This document shows, piece after piece, positions 24,606 through 32,206 of a DNA stretch of 41,547 nt. The stretch comes from Burkholderiaceae bacterium (lineage in GTDB: Bacteria; Pseudomonadota; Gammaproteobacteria; Burkholderiales; Burkholderiaceae): the NCBI GenBank assembly GCA_947452535.1, contig CANGCM010000002.1:1-41547 (forward strand). The letters are read 5' to 3'. The position numbers and the translations under genes are program-made. The first letter of the stretch is position 1; every line of letters starts with the position of its first letter. Under the pieces are notes generated by a model. That model worked only from the letters and a program-made list of their open reading frames with translations. It did not search any database and was not told the origin of the DNA.

Positions 24606-25883
24606 TTACTTGACTGCGCGATAGCCAATATCTTTGCGGTATTGCATTCCATCAAATTGAATCTGGGCGATGGCTTCATATGCTTTTTGTTGTGCACCAC
24701 GCACTGTATCGGATAGACCCACTACGCACAGGACGCGGCCACCCGAGGTCAGTAATTTGCCATCCTGCAACTGAGTGCCCGCATGGAAGGTTAGTTGATC
24801 TTCGGTATCTGCCGGAATGCCAGTGATGACATCGCCGTTGCGTGGGGTATCTGGGTAGTTATGGGCTGCCAATACAACGCCTAGAGCGGTACGGCGATCC
24901 CAATCCAATTCCACTTCATTGAGCGTGCCATCAATCGCATGGTCTAGTGCATTGACTAGATCACTGCGCAAGCGCGCCATGATCGGTTGCGTTTCTGGGT
25001 CACCCATGCGGCAATTAAACTCCAAAGTCTTTATCTTGCCATCCGGAGAAATCATCAGGCCTGCATATAAAAAGCCGGTATATGGAATACCATCCGCCTC
25101 CATGCCCCTCACCGTTGGCATGATCACTTCACGTAAGGCCCGCGCATGAATTTCTGGAGTCACTACAGGCGCGGGAGAGTAGGCGCCCATACCACCGGTA
25201 TTAGGACCTTGATCAGCATCGAGTAAACGCTTGTGATCTTGGCTCGTAGCCAAAGCTAAAACATGCTTACCATCGACGAGAACGATAAAGCTCGCTTCTT
25301 CACCGGTCAGAAATTCTTCTATCACTACGCGCGCACCTGCATTACCGAGCTTGTTATCGGCGAGCATCATATCTACAGCCGCATGAGCCTGCGCTAGATC
25401 CATTGCTACAACTACGCCTTTGCCGGCAGCAAGGCCATCAGCCTTGATGACGATCGGTGCGCCTTTGGTATCGATATAAGCGTGCGCTTCTAATATATTT
25501 GAAAATGTCTGATATTCCGCTGTTGGGATGCCATGACGTTTCATAAACGCTTTGGAAAAATCTTTTGAGGATTCTAATTGCGCTGCCAGTTGGGTCGGTC
25601 CAAAGATGCGCAAGCCATTGTTACGGAATACATCCACAATACCTGCGGCTAGCGGGGCTTCAGGCCCAACTACAGTCAGGTGAATTTTTTCACGCTTAGC
25701 AAAGTCAGCTAATTCTTGGAGATCGGAGATGGGAAGATTCTGAATGCCTGCTGTCACTTGTTTCGCTGTAGCAGTGCCACCATTACCTGGCGCTACGTAA
25801 ACCGTTTGAACTTGTGGGGATTGGGCTAGCTTCCAAGCTAGAGCGTGCTCGCGGCCACCAGATCCAATTAAAAGTATTTTCAT
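24606..25883 (-). CDS. purD: Phosphoribosylamine-glycine ligase PurD
   Basis: PurD is the ATP-grasp enzyme for the second step of purine synthesis, joining glycine to phosphoribosylamine. The 425 residues are the expected size. The N-terminal MKILLIGSGGREHALAWKL and PGNGGTA motifs form the preATP-grasp domain. IKADGLAAGKGVVVA (about residue 145) and EEFLTGEEASFI (about 190) are in the ATP-grasp domain, LKTLEFNCRMGDPETQ (about 278) supplies metal ligands, and a C-terminal domain follows. The start is ATG at 25883. It sits between yebC and hemF. Confidence 0.98.
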   Translation of the reverse strand: MKILLIGSGGREHALAWKLAQSPQVQTVYVAPGNGGTATAKQVTAGIQNLPISDLQELADFAKREKIHLTVVGPEAPLAAGIVDVFRNNGLRIFGPTQLAAQLESSKDFSKAFMKRHGIPTAEYQTFSNILEAHAYIDTKGAPIVIKADGLAAGKGVVVAMDLAQAHAAVDMMLADNKLGNAGARVVIEEFLTGEEASFIVLVDGKHVLALATSQDHKRLLDADQGPNTGGMGAYSPAPVVTPEIHARALREVIMPTVRGMEADGIPYTGFLYAGLMISPDGKIKTLEFNCRMGDPETQPIMARLRSDLVNALDHAIDGTLNEVELDWDRRTALGVVLAAHNYPDTPRNGDVITGIPADTEDQLTFHAGTQLQDGKLLTSGGRVLCVVGLSDTVRGAQQKAYEAIAQIQFDGMQYRKDIGYRAVK

Positions 25884-25931
25884 AAAGAGCTAATAGAGGG
25901 GTTGACGAATAGTGTTGAGAGGGTCAATAGC

Positions 25932-26651
25932 TTATAAAGAGGCATTTGTGTAAACGTCTTGAACATCGTCTAAGTTTTCCAGTGCATCTAATAATTTTTG
26001 CATGCTTTCAGCTTGGGCACCTTCGAGCTCAGTTTCTGTCTCGGGACGCATCGTTACTGTTGCTAGCTCTGCTTTAAAGCCGGCTTGAGTGAGCGCATCC
26101 TGTACCTTTGAAAAGTCGGGTACTGGGGTAAGCACTTCAAGTGAGCCATCATCATGCGTGATGACATCTTCTGCGCCCGCATCCAGTGCGATCTCCATCA
26201 GTTGATCTTCATTCGTACCTGGGGCGAACAACATTTGACCGCAGTGCTTGAATTGGAAAGCTACAGAACCTTCGGCGCCCATGTTCCCACCATTTTTTGC
26301 GAATGCATGGCGTACCTCAGCAACCGTACGGGTACGGTTATCAGTTAAGCAATCCACAATAATGGCTGCCCCATTTAAGCCGTAGCCTTCATAGCGAATT
26401 TCTTCATAATTCACTCCCTCTAAAGAGCCTGTGCCACGCTGGATTGCCCGCTGCACGTTGTCATTGGGCATATTGGCATCTTTGGCTTTATCAATTGCGA
26501 GGCGCAAACGGGGATTAGTCGCAATATCACCACCACCTAATTTAGCTGCAACAGTAATTTCTTTAATCAGTTTGGTCCAAATCTTGCCGCGCTTTTCGTC
26601 TTGACGACCTTTGCGGTGTTGAATATTGGCCCATTTCGAATGGCCAGCCAT
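25932..26651 (-). CDS. YebC/PmpR-family (TACO1) regulatory protein
   Basis: This 239-residue cytoplasmic protein belongs to the YebC family. Members have been described as transcription regulators (PmpR) and, more recently, as ribosome-associated factors that ease stalling at proline-rich stretches. The signature N-terminus [18 protein letters not shown] is intact. Also present are [17 protein letters not shown] (about 27), [14 protein letters not shown] (about 60), [19 protein letters not shown] (about 85) and [15 protein letters not shown] (about 117). It is the first gene of the minus-strand run into purD and is divergent from tRNA-Leu. Its size and motifs are typical of the longer YebC subgroup. 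Confidence 0.95.
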   Translation of the reverse strand: MAGHSKWANIQHRKGRQDEKRGKIWTKLIKEITVAAKLGGGDIATNPRLRLAIDKAKDANMPNDNVQRAIQRGTGSLEGVNYEEIRYEGYGLNGAAIIVDCLTDNRTRTVAEVRHAFAKNGGNMGAEGSVAFQFKHCGQMLFAPGTNEDQLMEIALDAGAEDVITHDDGSLEVLTPVPDFSKVQDALTQAGFKAELATVTMRPETETELEGAQAESMQKLLDALENLDDVQDVYTNASL

Positions 26652-26791
26652 ACGGGAAAGTCCTTTTGGGTAATGTAGCTTGAAGTCCTCATTTTAAGGG
26701 CTTCTCAGATCAAGAATGGGAGTCCCACCACTTTTTTGTTACACTCTCCCCTCTAGTTTGCTTCAATGCAGTTTTTCCACTGCAAACACCT
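26652..26791. other. Divergent intergenic region between yebC and tRNA-Leu
   Basis: This 140-base gap must hold the promoters of both yebC (minus) and tRNA-Leu (plus). TACACT at 26740-26745 is a fair -10 candidate for the tRNA, but no good -35 box stands 17 bases upstream. A small hairpin, TGCAGT (26767-26772) with ACTGCA (26779-26784), ends 7 bases before the tRNA and may mark the leader removed during 5' processing. I see no open reading frame with a ribosome binding site here. Confidence 0.35.
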
Positions 26792-26876
26792 GCCCCGGTG
26801 ATGGAATTGGTAGACGTGCCGGACTCAAAATCCGGTGCCGCAAGGCGTGGCGGTTCAAGTCCGCCCCGGGGCACCA
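26792..26876 (+). tRNA. tRNA-Leu (anticodon CAA)
   Basis: This is an 85-base class II tRNA. Acceptor GCCCCGG (26792-26798) pairs with CCGGGGC (26866-26872), followed by discriminator A and an encoded CCA (26874-26876). The D-loop contains GG in the TTGGTAGA stretch. The anticodon stem CCGGA/TCCGG encloses loop CTCAAAA, giving anticodon CAA for UUG codons. A long variable arm (TGCCGCAAGGCGT) and a T-arm GGCGG/CCGCC with loop TTCAAGT complete it. It is a single tRNA, not part of a cluster. Confidence 0.97.
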
Positions 26877-27030
26877 TCTCAATTGATATCCCTTTTTGCA
26901 TTATCTGTAGACCTATAAGCATGCAGAGCCTGGGGATTGCAATAGCAAAAAATCCTCTTTTGAGTATTACTTGTACCTAAAATGTAACTAATCTGATCTT
27001 TTTGATCTTTTACTGAATTAAGGATTTGCG
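26877..27030. promoter_or_regulatory. Leader region of the Bug protein gene with a putative promoter
   Basis: The 154 bases after the tRNA hold no gene. TTGAGT (26960-26965) and TGTAAC (26983-26988), 17 bases apart, match sigma-70 consensus at four of six positions each and could drive the Bug gene. A directly repeated TGATCTTTT follows near 26994-27011. AAGGA (27020-27024) stands six bases before the GTG start and is a good ribosome binding site. There is no strong tRNA terminator; a T-run at 26890-26896 lacks a convincing stem. Confidence 0.35.
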
Positions 27031-27993
27031 GTGAAAAAAAGTGTTGCTGTACTGTTTTTCTGTCTTTTTGCATTTGTACAAATTGCGCAAGCCAAAGATT
27101 GGCCAAATAAACCGATTAAGTTGATTGTTCCTTTTCCTGCTGCGGGTGGGACTGATGCGGTAGCTCGAGCCCTCGCAAATAAGTTAAGCCAGCAACTGAA
27201 TCAGCCAGTAGTCGTGGAGAATAAGGCGGGAGCAAATGGCGTGATTGGTGCAGAGGCGGTGGCGCACGCAGCGCCAGATGGCTACACCATCATGATCACC
27301 ATTGCCTCTCATGCAATTGCTCCAGTAGTCTCTAAAAAACTTCCCTATGACACTGATAAAGATTTTGTGGGGGTGTCGCTCATCGCAAAATACCCTTATT
27401 TGTTTACAGTTCCAGCCAATTCACCGGCAAATAACTTCAAAGAATTTATTGATCTGGCCAAGAAAAATCCCGGCAAGTTAACGTATGCCTCATCAGGCAC
27501 TGGTAGCGCTCCTCATTTGGGTATGGAGCTCTTGCTGGATGTGGCTACTATTGATCTTATCCACGTACCCTATAAGGGGGCAGCGCCTGCCAACAATGAT
27601 CTGATTGGTGGACAAGTGCAGTCGATGCTAAATAATCTATTAGCGGGAGCGGGTCTAATCCGGGCAAAAAAATTGAAGGTACTGGCTGTTACTAGTAGTT
27701 CACGATCGCCCGCATTGCCGGATATTCCAACGATTAAAGAATCGGGATACCCCAAATATGAGGTGGATGGTTGGTACGGTATTTTCGTGCCAGCAAAAAC
27801 ACCCCCTGATATTGTGAAGCAGCTTTCTATGGAGATTGCCAAGGCTCTCAAGGATCCGGAATTATTGAGTCGCTTAAGTAATGATGGCGCTATTCCGATT
27901 GGCAGCACTCCAAAAGAGTTTCAAGATTTTTTTATTCACGAAAAGAATCAATGGGCTAGTCTCGCTAAAAAAATTAAATTAGAGGTGGATTGA
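27031..27993 (+). CDS. Bug-family (TctC-like) periplasmic substrate-binding protein
   Basis: Bug proteins are periplasmic binding proteins related to TctC of tripartite tricarboxylate transporters. They are greatly expanded in Burkholderiales, mostly without linked membrane subunits. The 320-residue protein has a signal peptide (VAVLFFCLFAFVQIAQA, cut before KDWPNKP). The family entry WPNKPIKLIVPFPAAGGTD, the GANGVIGAEAVAHAAPDGYT stretch (in two blocks near residues 65-85) and the IPYKG-type VPYKGAAPANNDLIGGQV (about 184) are present. The two-proline WPNKP loop and the aspartate/water-binding strand suit a small carboxylate ligand. GTG at 27031 is the start, preceded by AAGGA. It overlaps or abuts the alpha/beta hydrolase gene, so the pair probably forms an operon. 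No TctA/TctB genes are nearby. The ligand is unknown. Confidence 0.93.
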   Translation: MKKSVAVLFFCLFAFVQIAQAKDWPNKPIKLIVPFPAAGGTDAVARALANKLSQQLNQPVVVENKAGANGVIGAEAVAHAAPDGYTIMITIASHAIAPVVSKKLPYDTDKDFVGVSLIAKYPYLFTVPANSPANNFKEFIDLAKKNPGKLTYASSGTGSAPHLGMELLLDVATIDLIHVPYKGAAPANNDLIGGQVQSMLNNLLAGAGLIRAKKLKVLAVTSSSRSPALPDIPTIKESGYPKYEVDGWYGIFVPAKTPPDIVKQLSMEIAKALKDPELLSRLSNDGAIPIGSTPKEFQDFFIHEKNQWASLAKKIKLEVD

Positions 27994-27998
27994 TTCAG

Positions 27999-28814
27999 AT
28001 GCCAACGATTACTAATGAATCAGGGGTCAGCATTTTTTATCAAGTGAATGACTTCACGGACCCCTGGAAAAATAAGCCGACTTTATTTCTGCAACATGGT
28101 AATGGCAGGAGCGGTGAGTTTTGGAATCGATGGATCTCCTATTTAGCACCGCACTTTCGGATTGTCCGCCCTGATATGCGCGGGGTGGGGCGTTCCGGCA
28201 CTTTGGATCTAGAGTTAATTACGATTGATCATTGCATCGCAGATTTAGTTAGCATTATTCGACAGATTGATCGAGGCCCGATTTATTTTTGTGGTGAATC
28301 CATGGGCGGCATCTTAGGTATTCTTCTGGCAGCGCAGTACCCAGATTTAGTAAAGTCCCTCACTTTGATTGCTACACCAGTCTTTATCAATAAGGCGATG
28401 AAGGAGAAGTATGCGCTGGGCTTTTCTAGTCGCCTAGAAGCAATGCGAACCTTGGGAATTAAAGACTGGGTCCGAAAAACCAGTATCTTGACTCGCTTTC
28501 CACCGGATACGGATCCTGGCTTAATTGACTGGTATGTGGATGAATTTGCGAAGAGCGATCCCGAAACCTTAATTCGCTATTCAGATCTCGTTAGTAATGC
28601 CAGTGCACGAAATTTTTTGCCAAAAATTCAATGCCCAACCTTGGCAATTTTTCCAGTCAATGGACAGATCACTGATGCAGAACAAGAAAAAATGTTAGCT
28701 AATGAAATTCGGGACATCAAAGTCGCCCATATCCCTTCAGAATTTCATATGATCCATTTAACGCACGTTAAGGAATGTGCCGACCTGCTACTAAGCCACT
28801 GCGTGAATCTGTAG
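27999..28814 (+). CDS. Alpha/beta-hydrolase fold protein
   Basis: This is a predicted hydrolase of 271 residues from ATG 27999. A TTG at 27990 overlapping the Bug stop would add three residues, but GAGGTGG at 27982-27988 is better spaced for the ATG. The oxyanion-region HG motif is FLQHGNGRSGEFW (about residue 30), the nucleophile elbow is GESMGG (about 99, Ser), and the C-terminal His is in SEFHMIHL (about 248). The acid residue is probably the Asp in NGQITDAEQ (about 224). The overall plan resembles enol-lactonases, haloperoxidases and esterases. Pairing with a Bug protein suggests that it acts on the imported compound or its metabolite. The substrate cannot be named. Confidence 0.85.
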   Translation: MPTITNESGVSIFYQVNDFTDPWKNKPTLFLQHGNGRSGEFWNRWISYLAPHFRIVRPDMRGVGRSGTLDLELITIDHCIADLVSIIRQIDRGPIYFCGESMGGILGILLAAQYPDLVKSLTLIATPVFINKAMKEKYALGFSSRLEAMRTLGIKDWVRKTSILTRFPPDTDPGLIDWYVDEFAKSDPETLIRYSDLVSNASARNFLPKIQCPTLAIFPVNGQITDAEQEKMLANEIRDIKVAHIPSEFHMIHLTHVKECADLLLSHCVNL

Positions 28815-28837
28815 GACTTTTAAATTTCGTAAGATTC
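28805..28837. terminator. Weak inverted repeat at the hydrolase / cysB-like convergent junction
   Basis: GAATCT (28805-28810) and AGATTC (28832-28837) are perfectly complementary but are separated by 21 bases, spanning both stop codons. The long loop and absence of a U-run make a terminator role doubtful. Confidence 0.2.
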
Positions 28838-29761
28838 TGACTCATTATTCATCGCTTGTTCAACTATTTTCTTAGTGAGAGTTGGTGAGAATAGTTCAAT
28901 GAAGGTGTAAACAAAGGAGCGCAGATAAGCGCCTTGCTTGACGCCGAGATGGGTGACGTTGTTACCGAATAAATGCCCCACTGGAATGACACGCAGATTG
29001 CGGTCTCGATCGGCATCGTATGCTAAGTCGGCAACGATGCCTACGCCCATGCCTGTCTCAACATAAGTTTTAATCACATCGGCATCAATCGCTTCCAAAA
29101 GAATATCGGGACTCAGATTGCGTTGTGCAAAGGCAGCATCGATCTTGCTGCGACCTGCAAATGCTTTGTCATAAGTGATGAGTGGATACTTCGCAATTTC
29201 TTCTAAGGTGATGATTGACTGATTCAGTAGCGGATGGCTGAGTGGCACGATGATGACGTGATGCCATTGATAGCCTGGCAAAGCCAATACGCCTGTGGTG
29301 TTAGCAATACCTTCAGTTGCGATCGCAATGTCAGCGCGATCCTGAATCAGGAGTTCGGCAATTTGCCCTGGGCTACCTTGCTGAATACTCACGCGTACCT
29401 TGGGAAAACGCTTTGTGAATTCTGTTAGCACCTTGGGCAATGCATAGCGGGCTTGAGTATGGGTCGTGGCAATAACAAAGTTGCCCTGGTCTTGACTGGC
29501 AAAGTCCTTACCTACGCGCCGCAAAGTTTCCACTTCATCGAGAATGCGCTCGATAGAGACAAGAATCCTTTTGCCTGGCTCTGTGAGGGAGCGAATACGT
29601 TTGCCGTGGCGCCTAAAGATCTCCACGCCAAGCTCATCTTCCAGCTCAATAATGGCTTTGGAGACTCCTGGTTGCGATGTAAATAGGGCCTTTGCAGCGG
29701 TAGTTAGATTGAAATTCTGTCTAACTGCTTCACGAACAAAGCGAAATTGATGCAGGTTCAT
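28820..29761 (-). CDS. cysB: LysR-type regulator, CysB-like
   Basis: This is a LysR-family transcription regulator of 313 residues. The N-terminal helix-turn-helix FNLTTAAKALFTSQPGVSKAI (in two halves near residues 16-36) and the MNLHQFRFVREAVRQ opening are typical of CysB/Cbl, the activators of sulfur assimilation that sense O-acetylserine or N-acetylserine. The effector domain contains TTHTQARYALP (about residue 98), matching the CysB effector loop with its conserved Thr-Thr-His-Thr-Gln-Ala-Arg. VETGMGVGIVADLAYD (about 235) follows. The motif similarity and the lptF-lptG-regulator order both support CysB. It lies 62 bases behind lptG, a gap holding an inverted repeat (29777-29794), so it may have its own promoter. 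Confidence 0.88.
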   Translation of the reverse strand: MNLHQFRFVREAVRQNFNLTTAAKALFTSQPGVSKAIIELEDELGVEIFRRHGKRIRSLTEPGKRILVSIERILDEVETLRRVGKDFASQDQGNFVIATTHTQARYALPKVLTEFTKRFPKVRVSIQQGSPGQIAELLIQDRADIAIATEGIANTTGVLALPGYQWHHVIIVPLSHPLLNQSIITLEEIAKYPLITYDKAFAGRSKIDAAFAQRNLSPDILLEAIDADVIKTYVETGMGVGIVADLAYDADRDRNLRVIPVGHLFGNNVTHLGVKQGAYLRSFVYTFIELFSPTLTKKIVEQAMNNESESYEI

Positions 29762-29776
29762 ATGGATTCCATTCTT

Positions 29777-29794
29777 TATATCAAATGCGATATA
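29777..29794. promoter_or_regulatory. Inverted repeat upstream of the cysB-like gene
   Basis: TATATC (29777-29782) and GATATA (29789-29794) form a perfect dyad with a 6-base spacer, 16 bases upstream of the cysB-like ATG on the minus strand. A wider imperfect dyad, GATTCC / GGAATT, flanks it. LysR regulators often repress their own gene from such dyads. The overlap with the start region fits autorepression, which is inferred. Confidence 0.35.
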
Positions 29795-29823
29795 GGAATT
29801 AAATTCTAAATGAGTTTGAGGTA

Positions 29824-30978
29824 TTAAGCTCTAGATACCCAGCGCAACCCCACAATCGCCAAAATAAAATACAGCAGGGGCGGTGTCAGGGCGGTAAGGA
29901 GTGCAGGCCATGCACTTAGAAGTCCAACATTAGAGAAGAGGGAGTTAAACAGCTGAAAGCTCATGCCAAGCATGATTCCGCCGAATACCTTGATGCCAAC
30001 GCTGCCAGCCCTGACTTTGAGATAGGCAAATGGTAGAGCCAATGCGAGCATCACAAAAATGGTAAATGGATAAATTACTTTTTTCCAAAACGCAATCGAA
30101 TGACGCTGTGCATCTTGTTTGTTATCTATGAGATGAGAGATAAAACGCCCTAAACTAAAGATAGACATTTTCTCCGGGCTTACTAAAAGTACGTTCAAAA
30201 TTTGTGGTGTCACCTCAGAGTCTAGGCTCACAATAGGGTGAGTAAATGTTTGTGCTGAGTAGACTGGATTTAGCGGATCCACTTGCCGCGTTTCCTTGAA
30301 GCGAGTTTCTGTTACGTCATCCAGAATCCAGGTGCCGGTTTGATCAAAGCGTCCTGATACTGCACTGCGAATAGAGAGTAATCGATAGGCATCGTCAAAC
30401 TCATACATGCGAATGTTTTGAATCTCATTATCTTGCTCAATCTTGCCAACGTTGACATAGCGTACCCCGGGCCTGACTGGCCCACTTCCATCCTCATCTC
30501 GCAAGCGATCCTTGACCCAAATCCCAGTCTTAAATTGAGAGCTATAGGATGAGCCTAAAGCCTTCATTCGAATACGATCAGATAGATTTTCTGCGTAAGG
30601 ACCTAGCCATTCACTCATTGCCAAAGTAAACAGAATCAGTGGCAATGAAATCTTAGCCAGCGTCATCAGTCCCCTACGCATATCTAGTCCAGCGATACGC
30701 AAAATAGTGAATTCGGATTGACTGGCCATCATGGCAAAAACGTAAATACTACCAATCAGACCAGCGATTGGAATAATTTCAGAAATGCGACTTGGCGCTT
30801 TTAATAACACATGCAATAGCGCTAGCGGAAGCGTGTACTGACCCTTCACTGAGCCCAGCTCACTCAGAATATCGAAGAACAAAAATAGGGCCACTAAGGC
30901 AAACAAGATAAAACCAAAGGCTATATAAATTTGCCTGGCTAAATAGCGCTCAAAAATATAAGGAAATAGATATCTCAT
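29824..30978 (-). CDS. lptG: LPS export permease LptG
   Basis: LptG is one of the two inner-membrane subunits of LptB2FG, the ABC transporter that extracts LPS and passes it to the LptC-LptA bridge. The 384-residue protein has the expected plan: ERYLARQIYIAFGFILF opens TM1, TM2-3 surround SRISEIIPIAGLIGS (about residue 62), the SQSEFTILRIAGL coupling helix follows at about residue 85, then a periplasmic beta-jellyroll (about 130-280) and three C-terminal membrane helices. LRIAG is the LptB-contact motif. It is coupled to lptF by an ATGA overlap (start 30978, lptF stop at 30975). Confidence 0.95.
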   Translation of the reverse strand: MRYLFPYIFERYLARQIYIAFGFILFALVALFLFFDILSELGSVKGQYTLPLALLHVLLKAPSRISEIIPIAGLIGSIYVFAMMASQSEFTILRIAGLDMRRGLMTLAKISLPLILFTLAMSEWLGPYAENLSDRIRMKALGSSYSSQFKTGIWVKDRLRDEDGSGPVRPGVRYVNVGKIEQDNEIQNIRMYEFDDAYRLLSIRSAVSGRFDQTGTWILDDVTETRFKETRQVDPLNPVYSAQTFTHPIVSLDSEVTPQILNVLLVSPEKMSIFSLGRFISHLIDNKQDAQRHSIAFWKKVIYPFTIFVMLALALPFAYLKVRAGSVGIKVFGGIMLGMSFQLFNSLFSNVGLLSAWPALLTALTPPLLYFILAIVGLRWVSRA

Positions 30979-32090
30979 CTATTGGCCAAGAATGAGGGTA
31001 GTTGACGGCGCCACCATTTCAACGAGGGATTGATACGATTACGAATTAGCAAAAAGGCCACCCCAAAAGCGATTGCGTGTACAGGCCAGGCGGCCAGTAA
31101 AATGTTAGCCTTACCTTGTGACACAAAGTTTTGAGTGAGGTTGAGGAGGTTGCTGTAGATGAGATAAATGAGTACCGCATAAAACAGGGCGGTGTAGTTA
31201 CCTAACCTTGGGTTGACGTAGGCCAGGGGTATTGCAATCAATACTAATCCCAGAGCCATGAATGGCAAACCAATGCGCCAAAGTAATTCGGCACGATTGG
31301 GGTTGATGGCAGCCACATTGGGATCGTTCAGTAGTTCAGAAACCGTTTTTTCGCGGTCACGGGGTGCTGGATCAAGGACACTCTTATTCTGAATATTCGT
31401 GTTGTACTCAGCAAACTCCAAAATCCTAAAATCTGGCTGTGTTGGCATTCCTTCATAGCGCCTACCATTTTTTAGCACAATCGATTTTCCGCCACCAGCC
31501 GCGTTCTCAATAAATCCATTAGAGGCCACTGCAACACTGAGCCGACCATTTTTAGTTTCAGCAGCAAAGATATTTTTTACTTCACTTTTATCAACATCAA
31601 GCTCTTCAATAAAAAAGACACGATCTGCTTTTGCCGATTCTCTAAATTGACCTGCGGCAACCATAGATACGTCGCTTCGCTGCTGAAAGCGCTGGCTAAT
31701 GATGGTAGATTCGCGGTTAGCCCAAGGCCAAACAAAGAGGGCTAACAAGGCGATGATGACAATGAGAGGGGCCGCAAAACTCAGGATTGGCCGAATAAGG
31801 CTGGCAATGCTGAGGCCGCTAGCAAACCAAACAATCATTTCTGAATCCTTGTACCAGCGTACCAGCACAATTAAGACTGCCACAAATAGAGAGACAGTGA
31901 GTAGAACGGCCATATACCCAAGGGTAGCTAGGGCGATGAGAACTAGGGCATCCTCTGGATTTATGGCGCCGTTCGCTGCGAAGCCCAGAATTCGGATAAC
32001 TAGGGTGGTAATCATGATGGTTACCAGGACCAAAAAAACGCCACCAGTCGTAAAACTGAGTTCGCGGCGAAGGGTTTGGTGAAAAATCAT
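30975..32090 (-). CDS. lptF: LPS export permease LptF
   Basis: LptF is the partner permease of LptG. The 371-residue protein begins MIFHQTLRRELSFTTGGVF, a typical LptF start, followed by TM1-3, with the coupling-helix region near KDSEMIVWFASGLS (about residue 81). The periplasmic jellyroll (about 135-260) contains RVFFIEELD and KNGRRYEG. The last three membrane helices cover about residues 265-355. The order lptF-lptG-cysB with pepA-holC divergent is the common betaproteobacterial arrangement. The 116-base divergent gap to pepA must contain the promoters of both units, but I find only weak boxes. Confidence 0.95.
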   Translation of the reverse strand: MIFHQTLRRELSFTTGGVFLVLVTIMITTLVIRILGFAANGAINPEDALVLIALATLGYMAVLLTVSLFVAVLIVLVRWYKDSEMIVWFASGLSIASLIRPILSFAAPLIVIIALLALFVWPWANRESTIISQRFQQRSDVSMVAAGQFRESAKADRVFFIEELDVDKSEVKNIFAAETKNGRLSVAVASNGFIENAAGGGKSIVLKNGRRYEGMPTQPDFRILEFAEYNTNIQNKSVLDPAPRDREKTVSELLNDPNVAAINPNRAELLWRIGLPFMALGLVLIAIPLAYVNPRLGNYTALFYAVLIYLIYSNLLNLTQNFVSQGKANILLAAWPVHAIAFGVAFLLIRNRINPSLKWWRRQLPSFLANR

Positions 32091-32206
32091 GAATAGATAG
32101 TGGTGGTAACAGTTATTGGCATACTCAAGAGGTGAACTTGCATGTCAGAGGATAATGGATAAATATCTGTTTTTTCCCTTGAATTGACTTAAAAATACCC
32201 CAATAC

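Noticed and set aside
26710..26980. Open frames on both strands across tRNA-Leu
   Set aside because: Their similarity-looking stretch (PRGGLEPPRLAA-type on minus) is the familiar translation artefact of tRNA genes; the locus is a tRNA.
31699..32082. 127-codon open frame on the plus strand inside lptF
   Set aside because: It is antisense to well-supported lptF membrane segments, is rich in Arg/Thr/Met as expected from a shadow frame, and has no recognisable motif.
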